Source of the DNA: Physocladia obscura
Taxonomy: Eukaryota; Chytridiomycota; Chytridiomycetes; Chytridiales; Chytriomycetaceae
NCBI GenBank assembly: GCA_027596945.1
Contig: JADGJH010000032.1
Location: 1 to 39,623 of the forward strand
DNA length: 39,623 bases
Reading direction: 5' to 3'
Below are positions 8,876 through 20,871 of the stretch, one piece after another. Made by a program: the position numbers and the translations under genes. Below the pieces are notes generated by a model. The model was not told the origin of the DNA. It searched no databases and worked only from the letters and a program-made list of their open reading frames with translations. Numbering within the stretch: position 1 is the stretch's first letter; each line of letters starts with the position of its first letter.

Positions 8876-11800
8876 ATGATTGGAGATTTAGAACACAAGA
8901 AACTTACCGATCTAAAAATCGGAATTGAAAAAATACCTATGGCCAGCAATGCAGCGTTCGATGTCTTTCTCAGCTACAAGTTAAAATAATTTTTTTTGTG
9001 TTGTTTTTAACAGTATTCTTACCTCCCGAAGTGCAGCTGGACTCACCAAAGCATTGTGCTTGAAATAAAAAAATTTCTTTTGTCGCGGGGACTTCGAGTT
9101 TGGATGGATGTGGACTTTATGCATGTGGATATGGTGGACGCAATGATCAGTGGAATCGAAAACAGTACCATTGTCCTGGTTCATCTTTCGCGAGATTACG
9201 ATGTTTGTATACGTGTATTTTCATCTTTTTACATAGTCAACTGGTTTTTTTTTTTTTTTTTTTTATTCGTCGAATACTCAGAAATCTGTTAACTGCCAAA
9301 TGGAGTTGAAATATGCAGTTTCGAGTAAAAAACAAATTATAACCGTGCGATTAGATTCAGGGCCATACGATCGCAGCAAGTTTTTGACTGGATCCGATTA
9401 TACTCTTTACTTTGACCTTGTCAATGTATCAAATGTTGAACGAAAAGAAACTGTTTTCGAAAGCCTAAGCAAAGAAATACGGAAACAATTAGATATTTTG
9501 AGCAAAAGCATCAATAGCGGCGTTATTTCTGTTCAGAGTGAAATTTTTTCCGATTCGTATCCTTCAATTTCAAAGCTTGATGGATTTGAGTCTCCGCCTC
9601 CTGCGTACAAAGCTTCGTGTAAAGGAGATTTTGCAACTAAAACTACTAATGCAACTCATAAACCTCTTTTGCGCGAAATCAAAAAAACCTTGAATCCTTT
9701 GGACCTCTCCAATGACATAGAAGAAATTGCGAGTCGTCGCCAACCTGCCACCAGAGACTGGATAGTTGATTCAGTTTTGAACTGGGCTTTATCAAGCGAG
9801 CCGAATACTCCTCAAATATTTTGGTTGTGTGGAGTGGCTGGCTGCGGGAAATCTGTTGCATCGGCAGCGATTGTGACTGATTCAAAGTTTGTTGTTGCTG
9901 CATCATTTTTCTGCAAGTTTGATGAAGAAAAGCGAAGCAATCCTCGTGTTTTATTGAATTCTCTGGCTTTTCAGGTACCTTGTTACTGTAAAGTAAATTA
10001 AAAATAATACATCGTAACAACAGCTGGCAGAATTTGATTCAGGATTCGCGACATCTCTCAAAGACTTTATAGATGACAAGCCAGAATTTTTCACCAAATC
10101 CACAAAACAAACTCCACTCTCATCTGTTTTCCAACACTTAATTATCAATCCTCTGAAATCGCTTACAAGTTCTGGCATAATTCTAATTTGCATTGACGCA
10201 CTTGATGAAAGTGCACCAGAGGCTTCCAAAGAACGTATAGAGTTCCTCAGATTGTTTTCTTTGGCCGTACCGAAACTTCCCGCTAACGTAAAACTTCTCG
10301 TCACAAGCAGGCCAGGCCAAGACTTCGAACAGCACTTCCGAGCTTTCACACCAACAATTCTTACACTCGACAGCGCAAGTAATCGGGCTGATATATTGGT
10401 TTTTGCGCGTGACAGACTGGGTGATCTTTCTTGGAAAATTTCTGACCCGGATTTAAAGATTCCAGTTCTTGCGCAACGGTTGAGTGAAATTAGCGGTGGA
10501 TTATTTGTATGGATGTTTTTCGCGCTGGAGGAGCTGGCAGGGGATGATAATGTTGAGGCTGCTGTAGAGCAATTAGCTATTCGTGGTGTTGATCTGGATG
10601 AAATTTATAGAACAACGCTTGTGCGCGCTCATCCGAATGTCAATGAAGAGAAAATCCGCTTGTTTCAAGTGGTTGTAGGTCTGTTGCTTGTTGCAAAAGA
10701 ACCGTTGGAGGTGAACGTCTTGGCACAACTTGTTGGGATCGAACAAGGGGTTGTAAAAGCTTGTTTGGCAAGAATTTCATCACTCCTATGCATCACCGAT
10801 ACTGCAGTGACTTTTATGCACAAGAGTGTTGCAGATTTTTTGATTTCAGATGAGCGATGCTTCGGCGATGCAGCAAAATTTCAAGTAAACTTACACCAGG
10901 CCAATATACAAGCAGCTTCGTTCTGTTTGTCAGCTTTAAACAAGGATTGGTATCACAAGTCTGCTACAGTATCGCAACTAGTCGGTCAACTTTCTGGCAA
11001 TTCATTTTCTACAGTTGATTCAGATGTTGTAAAATACGCACTTACGTATTGGATGCATCACTTGACCGACTGTGGTGATAACATTACTGATAGTCTTTTT
11101 GATTTGCTGACAGAGTTCAATGAGAAGCATGGAAATATCGCATTACTCGTTGGGTTGAAAAATAGAAAATCGGCCGTGATAAAGCACTTATTATTGGCTC
11201 AAAAGCAACCTCCTCCGTTTCTCATCGATGCAGCTGAAAATACTGGATTTTTCAGATCTCCGCTGTTGTATGAAGCAGCAAAACGAGGTTTATCATCAGT
11301 TTGTAAAGTTTTGCTTGAGATTGGGAAATGTAATGTGAACTGCAAGGGTTGGACGCCTGAAGGCTCAAACTCGGTAGGTGAAATGCAACGCAGCGCTCTG
11401 CATGTCGCTGTAATTTCTGGGTCTTTGGAAACCGTGAAAGTATTGATTAATCATGGTGCGGATATAAATGTACAAGATAAAGATGGTGATACTCCTCGGA
11501 AGTATGCGACTGGCTCAATCGAAATATTTTTTAAAAGCCGTTTTGAGGATATTGAGAACGCGAACATCCTTCAAACTATGGTACAATTATTACGGAATAG
11601 TCTGAAAATATTAAAACAATCATTTGCTTTTTATGATAGACCCAATTTCAAAAAGCTGTTTTTCTGGGCGATCAAGAAAAAGTAATGGATATTTTGAAAG
11701 CTGACGTTAATCAAATCTCGGATGTCAATTCAGTTGATGGCAAAGTTGCGTTACATTATGCAGCTGCTCGTGGTCACACGAATATTGCCCAAATAATTAT

Positions 11801-12731
11801 CACCAGTAATATTACAAGCGTTAATCATCTCGATAAAATGAATCGAACACCACTTCATTGGGCCGCAGATGTTGGAAATGCTGAAATTGCAATCCTCCTA
11901 ATTAATGCCCAAGCAAACCTCAACTTGCTAGATATCAATTACAGAATGCCATTACATCTCGCAGCGCGTAGTAACCATGTCAATGTTATTCGCTGTATTC
12001 TTGAACACTCCGCAGACTCTCTCAACGCAAAAACTGACACTGGATTTACACCTCTTCATTTTGCATGCCTTAACGGTCATTCAGATGCAGTACAAGCGTT
12101 GCTTGACGCTGGAGCAGATGTTGCAGCTGAAACGGCTGCAGGTCCGACACACTTATCTTTGAAAACCCCGCTGATGCTTGCTTCACTAAACGGTCATACT
12201 CGCATTGTTAGTTTGCTTCTTTCCAATGGAGCTGATCCAAATGCTCGCGATTCGACAGGAAATAGCGCGATTCGCATTGCTGCAAGGAATGGAGATATTG
12301 CTGTCGTAAGATCATTATTGCAGAATGGGGCTGATATTAATATGTGTGACGTTTATGATTGGACACCGCTACACTGTGCAGCAAGAAATGGTCACGTGGA
12401 TGTCAGCAGATACTTAATTGCCAAAGGATGTCTTATCAATACCAAAGACAGCGTTGGACGAACGGCTCTTCATATTGCCGCTGAAATGGGCCATGTTGAG
12501 CTTGTTAGGTTACTATTTGAAAAGGGCGCTGACGTTAATGCTTTGGATGATATTAAATGGACACCACTGTTTCTTGCAGTTGAAAACTATCATGTGGATA
12601 CAGTAAGAGTTTTAGTAAACGAGTGTGGGGCTGATACAAGCATAAAAGATTTTCTGAAACAAACAGCATTAAGCAAGGCAGTTGACAAAGATTTCACAAA
12701 TATTGTTAAAATTTTGGAGACTGTGGTGTGA
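8876..12731 (+). CDS. TIR-NACHT-ankyrin NLR-like protein
   Basis: Five exons join in phase (8876-8979, 9037-9202, 9282-9974, 10024-11580, 11640-12731) to give 1203 aa. Residues about 25-140 form a TIR domain: FDVFLSY at the first strand, GLRVWMD, and NCQMELKYA, in which Glu98 sits where NAD-cleaving TIRs carry their catalytic glutamate. A NACHT NTPase follows, with Walker A GVAGCGKS (274-281) and Walker B ILICIDALDE (373-383), then a helical spacer (about 450-760). About twelve ankyrin repeats run to the C-terminus. By analogy with NLRs it is a cytosolic sensor in which ankyrin repeats recognise a ligand, NACHT oligomerises and TIR signals. All frames are intact. An AATAAA lies 42 nt past the stop. 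Confidence 0.9.
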
Positions 12732-12772
12732 TAAATTCGGGTTGAATGCGGTTTAAGTGGAAAAAAATATAC

Positions 12773-12778
12773 AATAAA
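12773..12778 (+). terminator. poly(A) signal of the TIR-NACHT gene
   Basis: AATAAA 42 nt after the TGA stop, followed by a T-rich stretch. Placed by sequence only. Confidence 0.4.
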
Positions 12779-14051
12779 ACAGGGTGTATTTTATTGTAGC
12801 AAAGTTGTCCATCACAAACTTGATTTCGAGTTGAGGTTTTTTTTTTTTTCTCCAGGCGAACCTCTCTGGGTTGCGTGGGCCCCTCTGGCTGCTCCTCTTC
12901 CCCGAGGGCCGCCTCCAGCCAAAACCAACTAGAAATTCAGATGGTAGTTTGGGCTAAAATTAATGCAAAGTGTCAAATTCTTCAAACAATCAGCCACTTG
13001 AAAATCGAAACTGCACCAATATTTCTAATTGGTGGAATCCCTAACAATATAGTTTAATAAGGATTTGTAACCGCAATATTTGTGTTGAGTGAAAGGGTGG
13101 AAGTCCAAGAGACGAAATGAAGACTTAAGATTTGCCAGTTTGAAAAAGAACCAAGAATATTCAGCTTTCTTGCAGAACTTAGTGTACTCGCTGTAGTTTT
13201 TCATAAGAGCAAAAAGTAATTTTTGATTACTTTCCATCTCACTTTGAACTTAAAACACAATCACTATTTTCCTTCATGTTTTTGATTCTTTTCTTTGATA
13301 TTATTGTTTGGTATGATTTGATTTGAAAATTATTATACCGTTGTTGGTTAGCCAAAAAATTTCACAGTCAAAACAAATGAGGACAATCTTTTTTTTTTTT
13401 TTTTGTAAGTTATGATATAATTATCTCCGAAACATTCATTGGAAAACTTAAGCCACAATTTCAAGTACTCATCGGTTACAAAACCCTTAAATTTTTATTG
13501 ATAATTTAAAATTAAGAAAGGAAATTTACAGTGTCATTATGGGAAACATCTTTTTTTTTGTGGCGAGTTTATTCAAAAGGCCAGTATTTCATTCCTGACA
13601 TTGATCAATGCAAATGAAGTGGTTGAAAACTTCAGCAAGTCCTTTAACAATGTTGCTGAAAGTTTGCTTTGGGGGGAAAAGTCAAACAATAATGTGAATT
13701 CTATCTGGATGGCACCAAATTTCGTTTTGCGAGGATCATGGTTGCAAGGTTTTTCGATGAAAAGAAACCTTTGTTCTTTATTTTGTATCCTGTTCGTTTA
13801 AAAACTATTTTTGTCAAAATCTATGGGTTTTTAAAATTGTTAAACTTTGGGCAGATAAAAATAAGATTTATATTGAGTAATTATTGTCTAAAAAGAAAAG
13901 CAAAAGAAAGTGTTGAAAAAAATAAAAAATGAAAAACAAAAACAGAGCTGGCATCAAGATCATTAAAAAGAATAATAAAATGCAGCTCTACAATTTTTTT
14001 CTGCGAATTTTGACTTTTGATTAGTTTGTCAAATTTGATTTCAGCCAACAT
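12779..14051. other. long spacer without a supported gene
   Basis: AT-rich, with a short GC-rich patch at about 12858-12925. An open plus-strand stretch at about 13580-13800 has no ATG and no known motif. Several T-runs occur (12838, 13390, 13550). Confidence 0.4.
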
Positions 14052-15429
14052 TCATTTTTTTTCAATCTGAAAGGATACAGCATGAGTATCTAACAAATTA
14101 AAAAAATTAAATAAAAAAATTAAAAAACAGAAAAAACAGAAAAAATTCTTACTAGAGAACGCTTTGTAATCTTTTGATTCATCAATCATCTTATCAGCTT
14201 CACTTTTGAATTCCTCTCGTGCAATGCCAAGCGGCTTATACATAATATCTTCCACGTTATAGATAGCTTGTTTGAAATCGGTAGCAACCATATCGCCAAG
14301 GGGTCCACCCCAGTTGATGGGCATCGATACGATGGCTTTTGTAATTTTTTTAACACGGAATCTTGTTTTTTGTGCCGCAAGTGCAACATAACTCAACAAA
14401 TTTGTGCCTGCAAGGACATCAAACTCACGCGGAGCCATTACTTCCGCCACTGTTAGTAAACAAATAAAAATTTAAATGTAAAAAAATTAAACACACGAGA
14501 AAAAAAAAGTAAAAAATCATACATACGTTTGTCTAAATAGTTCTGAAAAATCGGCCCACATCGAGAAAACGTCATGTCAAGCTATACTATTGTTCAGCAT
14601 AAGGCATACAAAATAGTATGCAAGGAAAAAGTACCTCGACAAGCTCAATCCATCCACCCGGCTTTGTGACTCGCATTAACTCACGAATCACTCCTGGAAA
14701 TTGAGATTTTTGCAAGCCGACAACGAGGTATCGCTGATGAACAAAATCAAAGGTGTTGTCCTCATAAGGTAATCCGCTGGTAACGTTTCCGGCAAAAAAT
14801 TTTCCTTTTGGCAAGAATTTTTCAGCGGTTTCGATAACAGATGGAGCTAAATCCTGTTTGTCTGTTAATAATAATAACAAAATAACAAAAAATTTTCATT
14901 CTTACGACGCCGTGTAATTCAGCAGTGGGATAGATTTTTCCAATTGAATCAAGCCACCATCCGTTTGCGCATCCAACGTCAAGGATTTTGCAGTTTGGTG
15001 TAATCGCCAAAAATTCTTTGATGTCATTGCGAACAATATCTCTGCGTTTAAATGAATTCAGCGTGACCAAACAAACGAAAGATAATTTAAAAAACTGACC
15101 CTTTGAACAGGTGTCGTAACAAGTAATGCTATTAACCGTCATGATTAAAAACTACAAGGCCTAAAAACAAAAATAAAAATAACAAAAAAAAACACCTGCA
15201 ATTCAAGACGATCTTGTTCATCAACATCACTCGGTAAAAAGTATTCGCTGTCTTCAACACCGTGGTATTCTCTTGTGAGGTCATTGTCAGAGAGACTGGT
15301 GACCAGGCGAATTGTTGTGTCTGGCGAATCCGGAGACTCGTTTGAAGTGATCGTTGCAGATTCTAACGTGACATTTTTGCTTGTGCGAGAAAAGTTCGCC
15401 CTCACTGCCCTCGAGACATTTGGACCCAT
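14052..15429 (-). CDS. class I SAM-dependent methyltransferase (TAM/LaeA-type)
   Basis: Seven exons join in phase: 15196-15429, 15100-15151, 14906-15039, 14635-14853, 14527-14581, 14153-14449 and 14052-14089, giving 342 aa. The N-terminus carries REYHGVEDSEYFLPSD and EQDRLELQ, typical of fungal TAM-type methyltransferases. Motif I is LDVGCANG (115-122), followed by the acidic end of strand 2 in ELHGVD. LPYEDNTFDFVHQRY and RVTKPGGWIELVE are the post-II and post-III motifs. The tail ends NTHAVSFQIEKK. The substrate is unknown; relatives act in secondary metabolism or its regulation. Motif I has Ala-Asn where many have Gly-Thr/Pro, which is tolerated in the family. No biosynthetic backbone gene lies nearby. 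Confidence 0.85.
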
Positions 15430-16262
15430 TACTTTTTGACTTAATTTGAGATAAGGGGGGCGCCTTGCGAAAAATGGAAATTACCTTCTAATTGTGACAA
15501 ATTCAGTTATTTTCGGTAAAATAAATTTTTTTCATACTGAATTATTTTACTTCGATAAACGTAAATAATAGTAGCTCCATTGGTTTACCCGAATGGTTTA
15601 GCTGATTTGACCTCTTTTATTTGAGAGTTGGTATTTTTTAAGAGTTTGATTCAATTTCGAAAATACCAAATGAAACAAAACTTTCCTGAATCATGTGGGG
15701 TTTTAATAAACAACTCGGATGTTGGTTATCAGTACGCTTATCATCCAAATAGAAGTTGAGAGTTTCGCAGGTTTATATTTCAAATTCAGTGGCATTCCTC
15801 TCAAACCGATGGTAACATAACGTAGTGGTAGGTCAACTAAAATATGGAGTTATGTCAATAATTCCAACCAATTAATTTGATACCTGAAATCTAACAAAAA
15901 AGCATCCAAATGCTATACTTTGTTGACTAAAGGATAAGAGCAGCAGCGAATTAATTGGCTTATTGATTAATGCCAAGGGTAATGTCAATTTGGAATGTAT
16001 CAACAACAACCCCTGGCGCAGCAAATCTCTGGCAGTTCCTGTGCTAAAAATCCTAGAAAGCGCTTTGATAAGATTTCTAAACTTTCTCAAATTGAAGGAG
16101 CTTTTGTATTTTTCAGTGTTCTAACGTTGCGTTTTTAAGTTAATGTGGTGGTGGGCGTCATTGATTTATTTATTTGATTGGTTGTAAAATTGTCAATTAA
16201 TTTTTTCTGAACACATCAAAGAAATTCCGCAGAAAAAAATATTTGTAAAATTATTATCCCAA
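15430..16262. other. spacer, nothing recognised
   Basis: No exon chain or RNA gene was supported on either strand. The 72-codon minus frame at 15872-16090 lacks motifs. Confidence 0.4.
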
Positions 16263-17204
16263 TTATATTAAGTTCTTCTTCCCGAAAATGTGCGACCGCG
16301 CTCGCATAATGTTCACCACATGATCGAAAGCAATATCATTTGGTTGATAGTCACTCCCAGAATTGTAATCAACTATATATTGGCCATCTTTCAATCCCTT
16401 TAGTACCCCGTTTTCACGCATGAGTTTATTGCGTGGTTTACTTGTCGCTTGACTTGCATCGTCGAGCACAAAGAAGTTTGTGTACAAAAACTCATTGAAT
16501 GTTTCGTCGTTGAACGGAGTATCGAAAATGTCAAAAGTTTTCTTATGCTTCGTGTAGATTGATTCAATGATTTTTAAGTCAATCCAATAAGCAGTGGTGC
16601 ACATTTCCCCACGCTTAGACACATTTTTCAATTTTGGCAAATCAGTTTGAGTTCCTGCAACACTGCTTTTCAGCGTGGTTACAAATTGCAACGTAAGTGC
16701 TGGCACGTAATTTTCGAATGTGTACCAGCGAATATCACGGTAATTGTTGAACTGAGGACCCATGAAAATAAGCGTGTTTATGTCTTGCAAATATTCGTCT
16801 CCAAGAGGCTTGAGACTGTCCGCAAATTGTCGCTTGGCAAAAGCCACATAATCTGGAGTTTCAGCGTTGCGGTGAATATCTTGCTTAGCATCAAAAAATG
16901 TTCCGGGAGTTCCAAGACACCCCTTATATTGAAATGAAGACGTTTCATCCAAAACTTCATCTTGGCAGCCATGTTCCACATTACGTTTATGAGGGCAGCG
17001 AAAACTCATCAGCACATAAGAACCTGTTGGGTCAAATATGACCGTATCTGAGGTTACAGAGTAATACTTTGTGGATGCTGGGCCAACACTATTAAGTTTA
17101 GTTGTATGCTTAGTTAACAAGATTCCATATCTGAAGTAGTAGTATCGTTCGTTAAGTTCTCCAAGGTTCTTGATTTCAGGTGCCTTTTTTATAACTTCGA
17201 ACAT
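16263..17204 (-). CDS. Nudix-fold-like protein without catalytic box (copy A)
   Basis: Uninterrupted 313-codon frame. It is clearly paralogous to residues 50-320 of the next gene (shared FRCPH, QYKGCLGTPG, FNNYRDI-W, NGVLKGL, FDHV). The layout recalls Nudix domains of the NrtR/ADP-ribose type: strand with SDTVIFD, LGTPGTFF where 'LPGGFV' is expected, NNYRDIRW where 'RDPR' occurs, and FDHVVNIM like 'FDHAEII'. The Nudix helix has lost its glutamates (AKRQFADSLKPLG in place of 'REL.EETG'), so hydrolase activity is unlikely. The fold call is by motif order only. Its ATG lies 5 nt after the stop of the upstream gene, so both may belong to one transcript or even one spliced gene. Confidence 0.6.
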   Translation of the reverse strand: MFEVIKKAPEIKNLGELNERYYYFRYGILLTKHTTKLNSVGPASTKYYSVTSDTVIFDPTGSYVLMSFRCPHKRNVEHGCQDEVLDETSSFQYKGCLGTPGTFFDAKQDIHRNAETPDYVAFAKRQFADSLKPLGDEYLQDINTLIFMGPQFNNYRDIRWYTFENYVPALTLQFVTTLKSSVAGTQTDLPKLKNVSKRGEMCTTAYWIDLKIIESIYTKHKKTFDIFDTPFNDETFNEFLYTNFFVLDDASQATSKPRNKLMRENGVLKGLKDGQYIVDYNSGSDYQPNDIAFDHVVNIMRARSHIFGKKNLI

Positions 17205-17209
17205 GATTT

Positions 17210-17604
17210 TTACAGGATTTCAAATTCCGATATTTTCATTATGTCAACTGTACTTGCAGCAACCTGCGGTAAGTTTTCGTCCGTAACTGAAATTTTGGGC
17301 ATGCCAGTATCAGCATCCGTTGGATGGGAATTTTCTATAATTATTAAAATATTAAACACAATCAAACGAACTAAAAGTTAACCCCAAATACCTTTAAAAA
17401 TATCACGAGATTTTTGCAGTGATAACATCTCGTAAACCATCGAAGCAATCTTAGAAACCTCGTCATCAAGATGAGACTGGCCAGCAAGAAGTGCATTTAC
17501 TTTGACAGGAAATAGCAACTTTTCTGCCTCAGCCAAAGACGCTCCAGCTTTTTTAATTTTTTGTGGTCCGTCTGTCAATGCCGACCACACTTATTTACAT
17601 TTAA

Positions 17605-17648
<44 letters not shown>

Positions 17649-19623
17649 AATAATAATTATAGCACTATTTTCGACCTTACAAGTAAATTTTGAGCGTATG
17701 CATACATCAGCCACATTAATCAAACAGATCATCAGGTTACCGATACGCTCTAGTAATAGCTTTTTTGTTTTCGGAGCATCGTCAAGTATTCCGATCTTTG
17801 TCTCTTGAAGAGAATCAATGTCTTTGATAAAATTTGTGACGCTATTGGCAAGTGCACGTACTTCATCTTTAAGCTCTTCTGTTGCAATTGCAATCTGACC
17901 GATTTTTAGTTAAACCCTAAAAACAACACTTCCAACTACAAAAATCACCTGATATCCTGCAGAAATCAACAGCACCGATAATTTTATCCAAGGAAAATGG
18001 TACTCACATCTGCAACAACTTTTCCCAAAAAACCAAAATCAGACCAATTCAGCCCACCGGTATCGAATGAATTTTGATTTTCTTCGGAAATAATATCATC
18101 AGCCTTTTCTAATTTTTCAAGAAGATTATCAAAAGTTTTGTTGTGAACATCAAACTTGGTAGGCCAAAGCTTGATGGACTTTTTCTTTTTCTTGATTGAC
18201 AGAATTGTATCAACTAGAGATTTTGCTATTTTTTCCAAAGTCGATTGAATTTTTGGGTCTGCTAAATTGCCTAGTGTCACTCCTTCAGCTTGTGTATGAG
18301 GGTTGAAAACTTACGAAGGTAGGATATCTAGGAAATAAAAAGAAAAAGATCATGAAACTAGTTGCGATATTATTGAAAAAATATTTGAACCATTTTCCAT
18401 GGCATTCTCAGTGGATTTTCTTCTAACAGATCTCTGGGATCTAGATGATGGCGTTCGAAGTTTGGAAGGTGACAAAGAACTTGTCACAACGATATTGGTA
18501 GCAAGTATATTTTCAATTGGTGTCCGAGGTCTGGGTAAAGGTGTCACATTTTTGGACACTGATAAAGATGGGGTATCTAAGAAAAACAAGTATTAGAAAT
18601 AAAACAAACGACTACTGTATGAAGCAAACCATATAGCGGCGCAGATGAACTCAATTTGCGATATGCTTGTATGATATTCTCCACATGGTCAAAAGCAAAG
18701 TCGTGGAAGTTGTATTGCTGATCCTCCCTGTAATCAACTACATAATCATTTGCTCCCAAACCTTTCAATACACCGTTATGTTTTTTATCTTTATTCAGCG
18801 GCTGTTGTGGTCCGGCGTCAATTACAAAATAAGGAGGTTGCACAAACGCTTCAAACTCTCCGCTATTGAAAGAAGCTGTACTCATCATTTCATATACTGC
18901 TTTCCACTTGTTATATGCAAACTTAATTATCCACATGTCAACCCAATATTTTATTGCATCACAACTTGATTCCATTCCTTTAATTTTCAGAAATTGAGCA
19001 TTTCGATGATTAGAAAACAAGGGTTGTTTCCCTGGATCCTCCAAGACCAAGGCAAATTGAAGAGCAACAGTTTGTACATAGTTTTTTGAATATTTCCACC
19101 AGATATCGCGATAGTTGTTGAACGATGTGCCAATAAATTGCATATGCTCAGACGATAGCCCGAGCAATTTAACCTGCCGCTCGCCAAATTTGAAAAAATT
19201 CGGAGATTTGTTATCATCAATATATTTATCAGCGTGAAAGAAAGCACCCGGAGTGCCCAGACAGCCCTTGTACTGGAACGAATACTGGTCAATAATGTCA
19301 ATATGGCATTTATTTAAATGGTGAGGGCAGCGAAACTCCATCAAAACATGTGTTAAGTTCTTGTTGAACACAATCACATCTGCCGCGACAGTGTAATATT
19401 TATCCCCATCGCGCAGCCGAGCGTTGCTGTTCCGGACAATTTGCCCGTTCCCGTTGTTGTCGTTGTGGAAATAAAAGTAGTCGCGGTTGAGACACCCGCT
19501 GTTTTTGATCTCATCTTGTCTGGCAGCAACGGCCTCTTTTATCGTGGATTCAATTTCCTTATTTGTGTGCGCTGCGTTGCTAGACTTCAATTGCTGTGAC
19601 AACAATCGGTGAGCCGTCAACAT
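17210..19623 (-). CDS. Nudix-fold-like pseudoenzyme fused to helical domain (copy B)
   Basis: Six exons fit in phase: 18630-19623, 18391-18576, 18008-18282, 17681-17894, 17392-17589 and 17210-17334, giving 663 aa. Residues about 60-330 are the Nudix-like unit: ADVIVFN, LGTPGAFF (about 123), NNYRDIWW (about 171), VALQFALVLE, FAFDHVENI (about 308). Its Nudix helix reads GERQVKLLGL, with no catalytic Glu pair. A Ser/Arg/Pro-rich linker follows. The C-terminal 250 residues are predicted amphipathic helices (LEKIAKSLVDTIL; EELKDEVRALANSV; LLLERIGNLMICLINVADV), resembling the helical N-terminal domains of fungal STAND proteins without a specific match. Copy A begins 5 nt downstream. The third intron (18283-18390) has alternative solutions. 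Confidence 0.6.
17604..17655. repeat. AAT microsatellite inside an intron
   Basis: About ten consecutive TAA/AAT units followed by imperfect GATAAT units, lying in the intron 17590-17680 of the Nudix-like copy B gene. Confidence 0.8.
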
Positions 19624-20871
19624 TTTCCTTTCTTTTTTTGGTCTTAACTTGATTGTTGTGTGCTTGTGTCAACAGATTTTGGTCAAATTTGTCCTGTCCT
19701 GATTACAAATTACCGAGTTTTTTTGAACTCAACAGATTATTACTCAAAAGTGAAAGCAAAACATGCCGGTGATAAAATAAATATCATCAGCTGCGGTAAT
19801 ACTTCCTTTTTCCGGCTCTCATCATGTCGTGTGATTTGTGAACATCAAAAAGATTTGATTTCTTGAAATTTAAATCCAAACATGGAGATTCCAATTCACC
19901 ACGGTTACATATTCTGCATAATCATTTGGAACCAGAGCAGATTATGTAACTTTTCCTTTTCCCTTCTATATGTAAAGAGCCATTGACACGTAGACAGGAA
20001 ACCTTTATACTATCGAATTTTTTGATTTTTATCGAAACGAAATACTGTATCTCTCTCAGGAATCAAGAAAAACAGTAAAGAAATTTAAAAAGTTGGTTGA
20101 GTTATGAGCTGTGCAACCTGCCTCACTTTGTTCCCAGCTCGTCTCCTTCTTAGCTATGGGATTACTTTACTTGGTGGTAATAATATTCAATTTCATATGA
20201 ATATGCATAATTTTTATGTTTATTCACACAGAATGTGGCACACGAGAGAAATTTTTTTTTGGTTTAGGCAAATTTTCCAACTAATACAGTCTTGATTAAT
20301 AATGGATAGCAAAAATCTTCCGTACAATGTAAGAAGTTTGTCTAGATATAATAGTTTTGCTTATCAAACTAACAAATTTTCCACTTCTGCAAAATTTCGA
20401 AAAATTAAAAAAAAAAATTCGCCAAACTTGCATTCAAACGTGAGAAACGCACTCAAATCTGAAACATGTTGACGGTTATAAGGAGTTTGACAAGCAAGGA
20501 ACAATGGCTCTTCATTTCTATGCGCCTCCATTATTGAATTCTGTTGAGGATTTTCTTGCTTCCTTCTGCTCTGTCACAATATGACGAAGTTAGAGACATG
20601 TAATGGAGAAAAATACAAAATGCGTAATTTGCCAAGGTTTGAATTTTTAAATCCATTTTCGGCATGGCACTCACTTCGCTGGAAAACGAAAAAAAAAATG
20701 ACCCAGAAAACCAGTTTGTGAATATTACCCAGCGAATATTCGTTACAAGGAATCATTTTTTTTTAGATCATGGTCTAAAAAAATCTTACATTTTCAAACT
20801 TCTCAGTCACTTTGGACATAAAATGTAATGAACTGCTATTATAATAGTGATATTTTAAGACATCCAAAAAA
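19624..20871. other. long spacer, nothing recognised
   Basis: AT-rich. The 5' flank of Nudix-like copy B and 3' flank of the Gln-rich gene. Plus-strand frames of 60-68 codons at 19660 and 20104 lack motifs. Confidence 0.4.

Noticed and set aside
13580..13803. Open plus-strand stretch with WMAPNFVLRGSWLQGF
   Set aside because: No ATG near its start, no family match that I recognise and no flanking exons.
15580..15660. tRNA-like A and B box resemblance
   Set aside because: The sequence does not fold into a cloverleaf with a paired acceptor stem, and the B box is imperfect.
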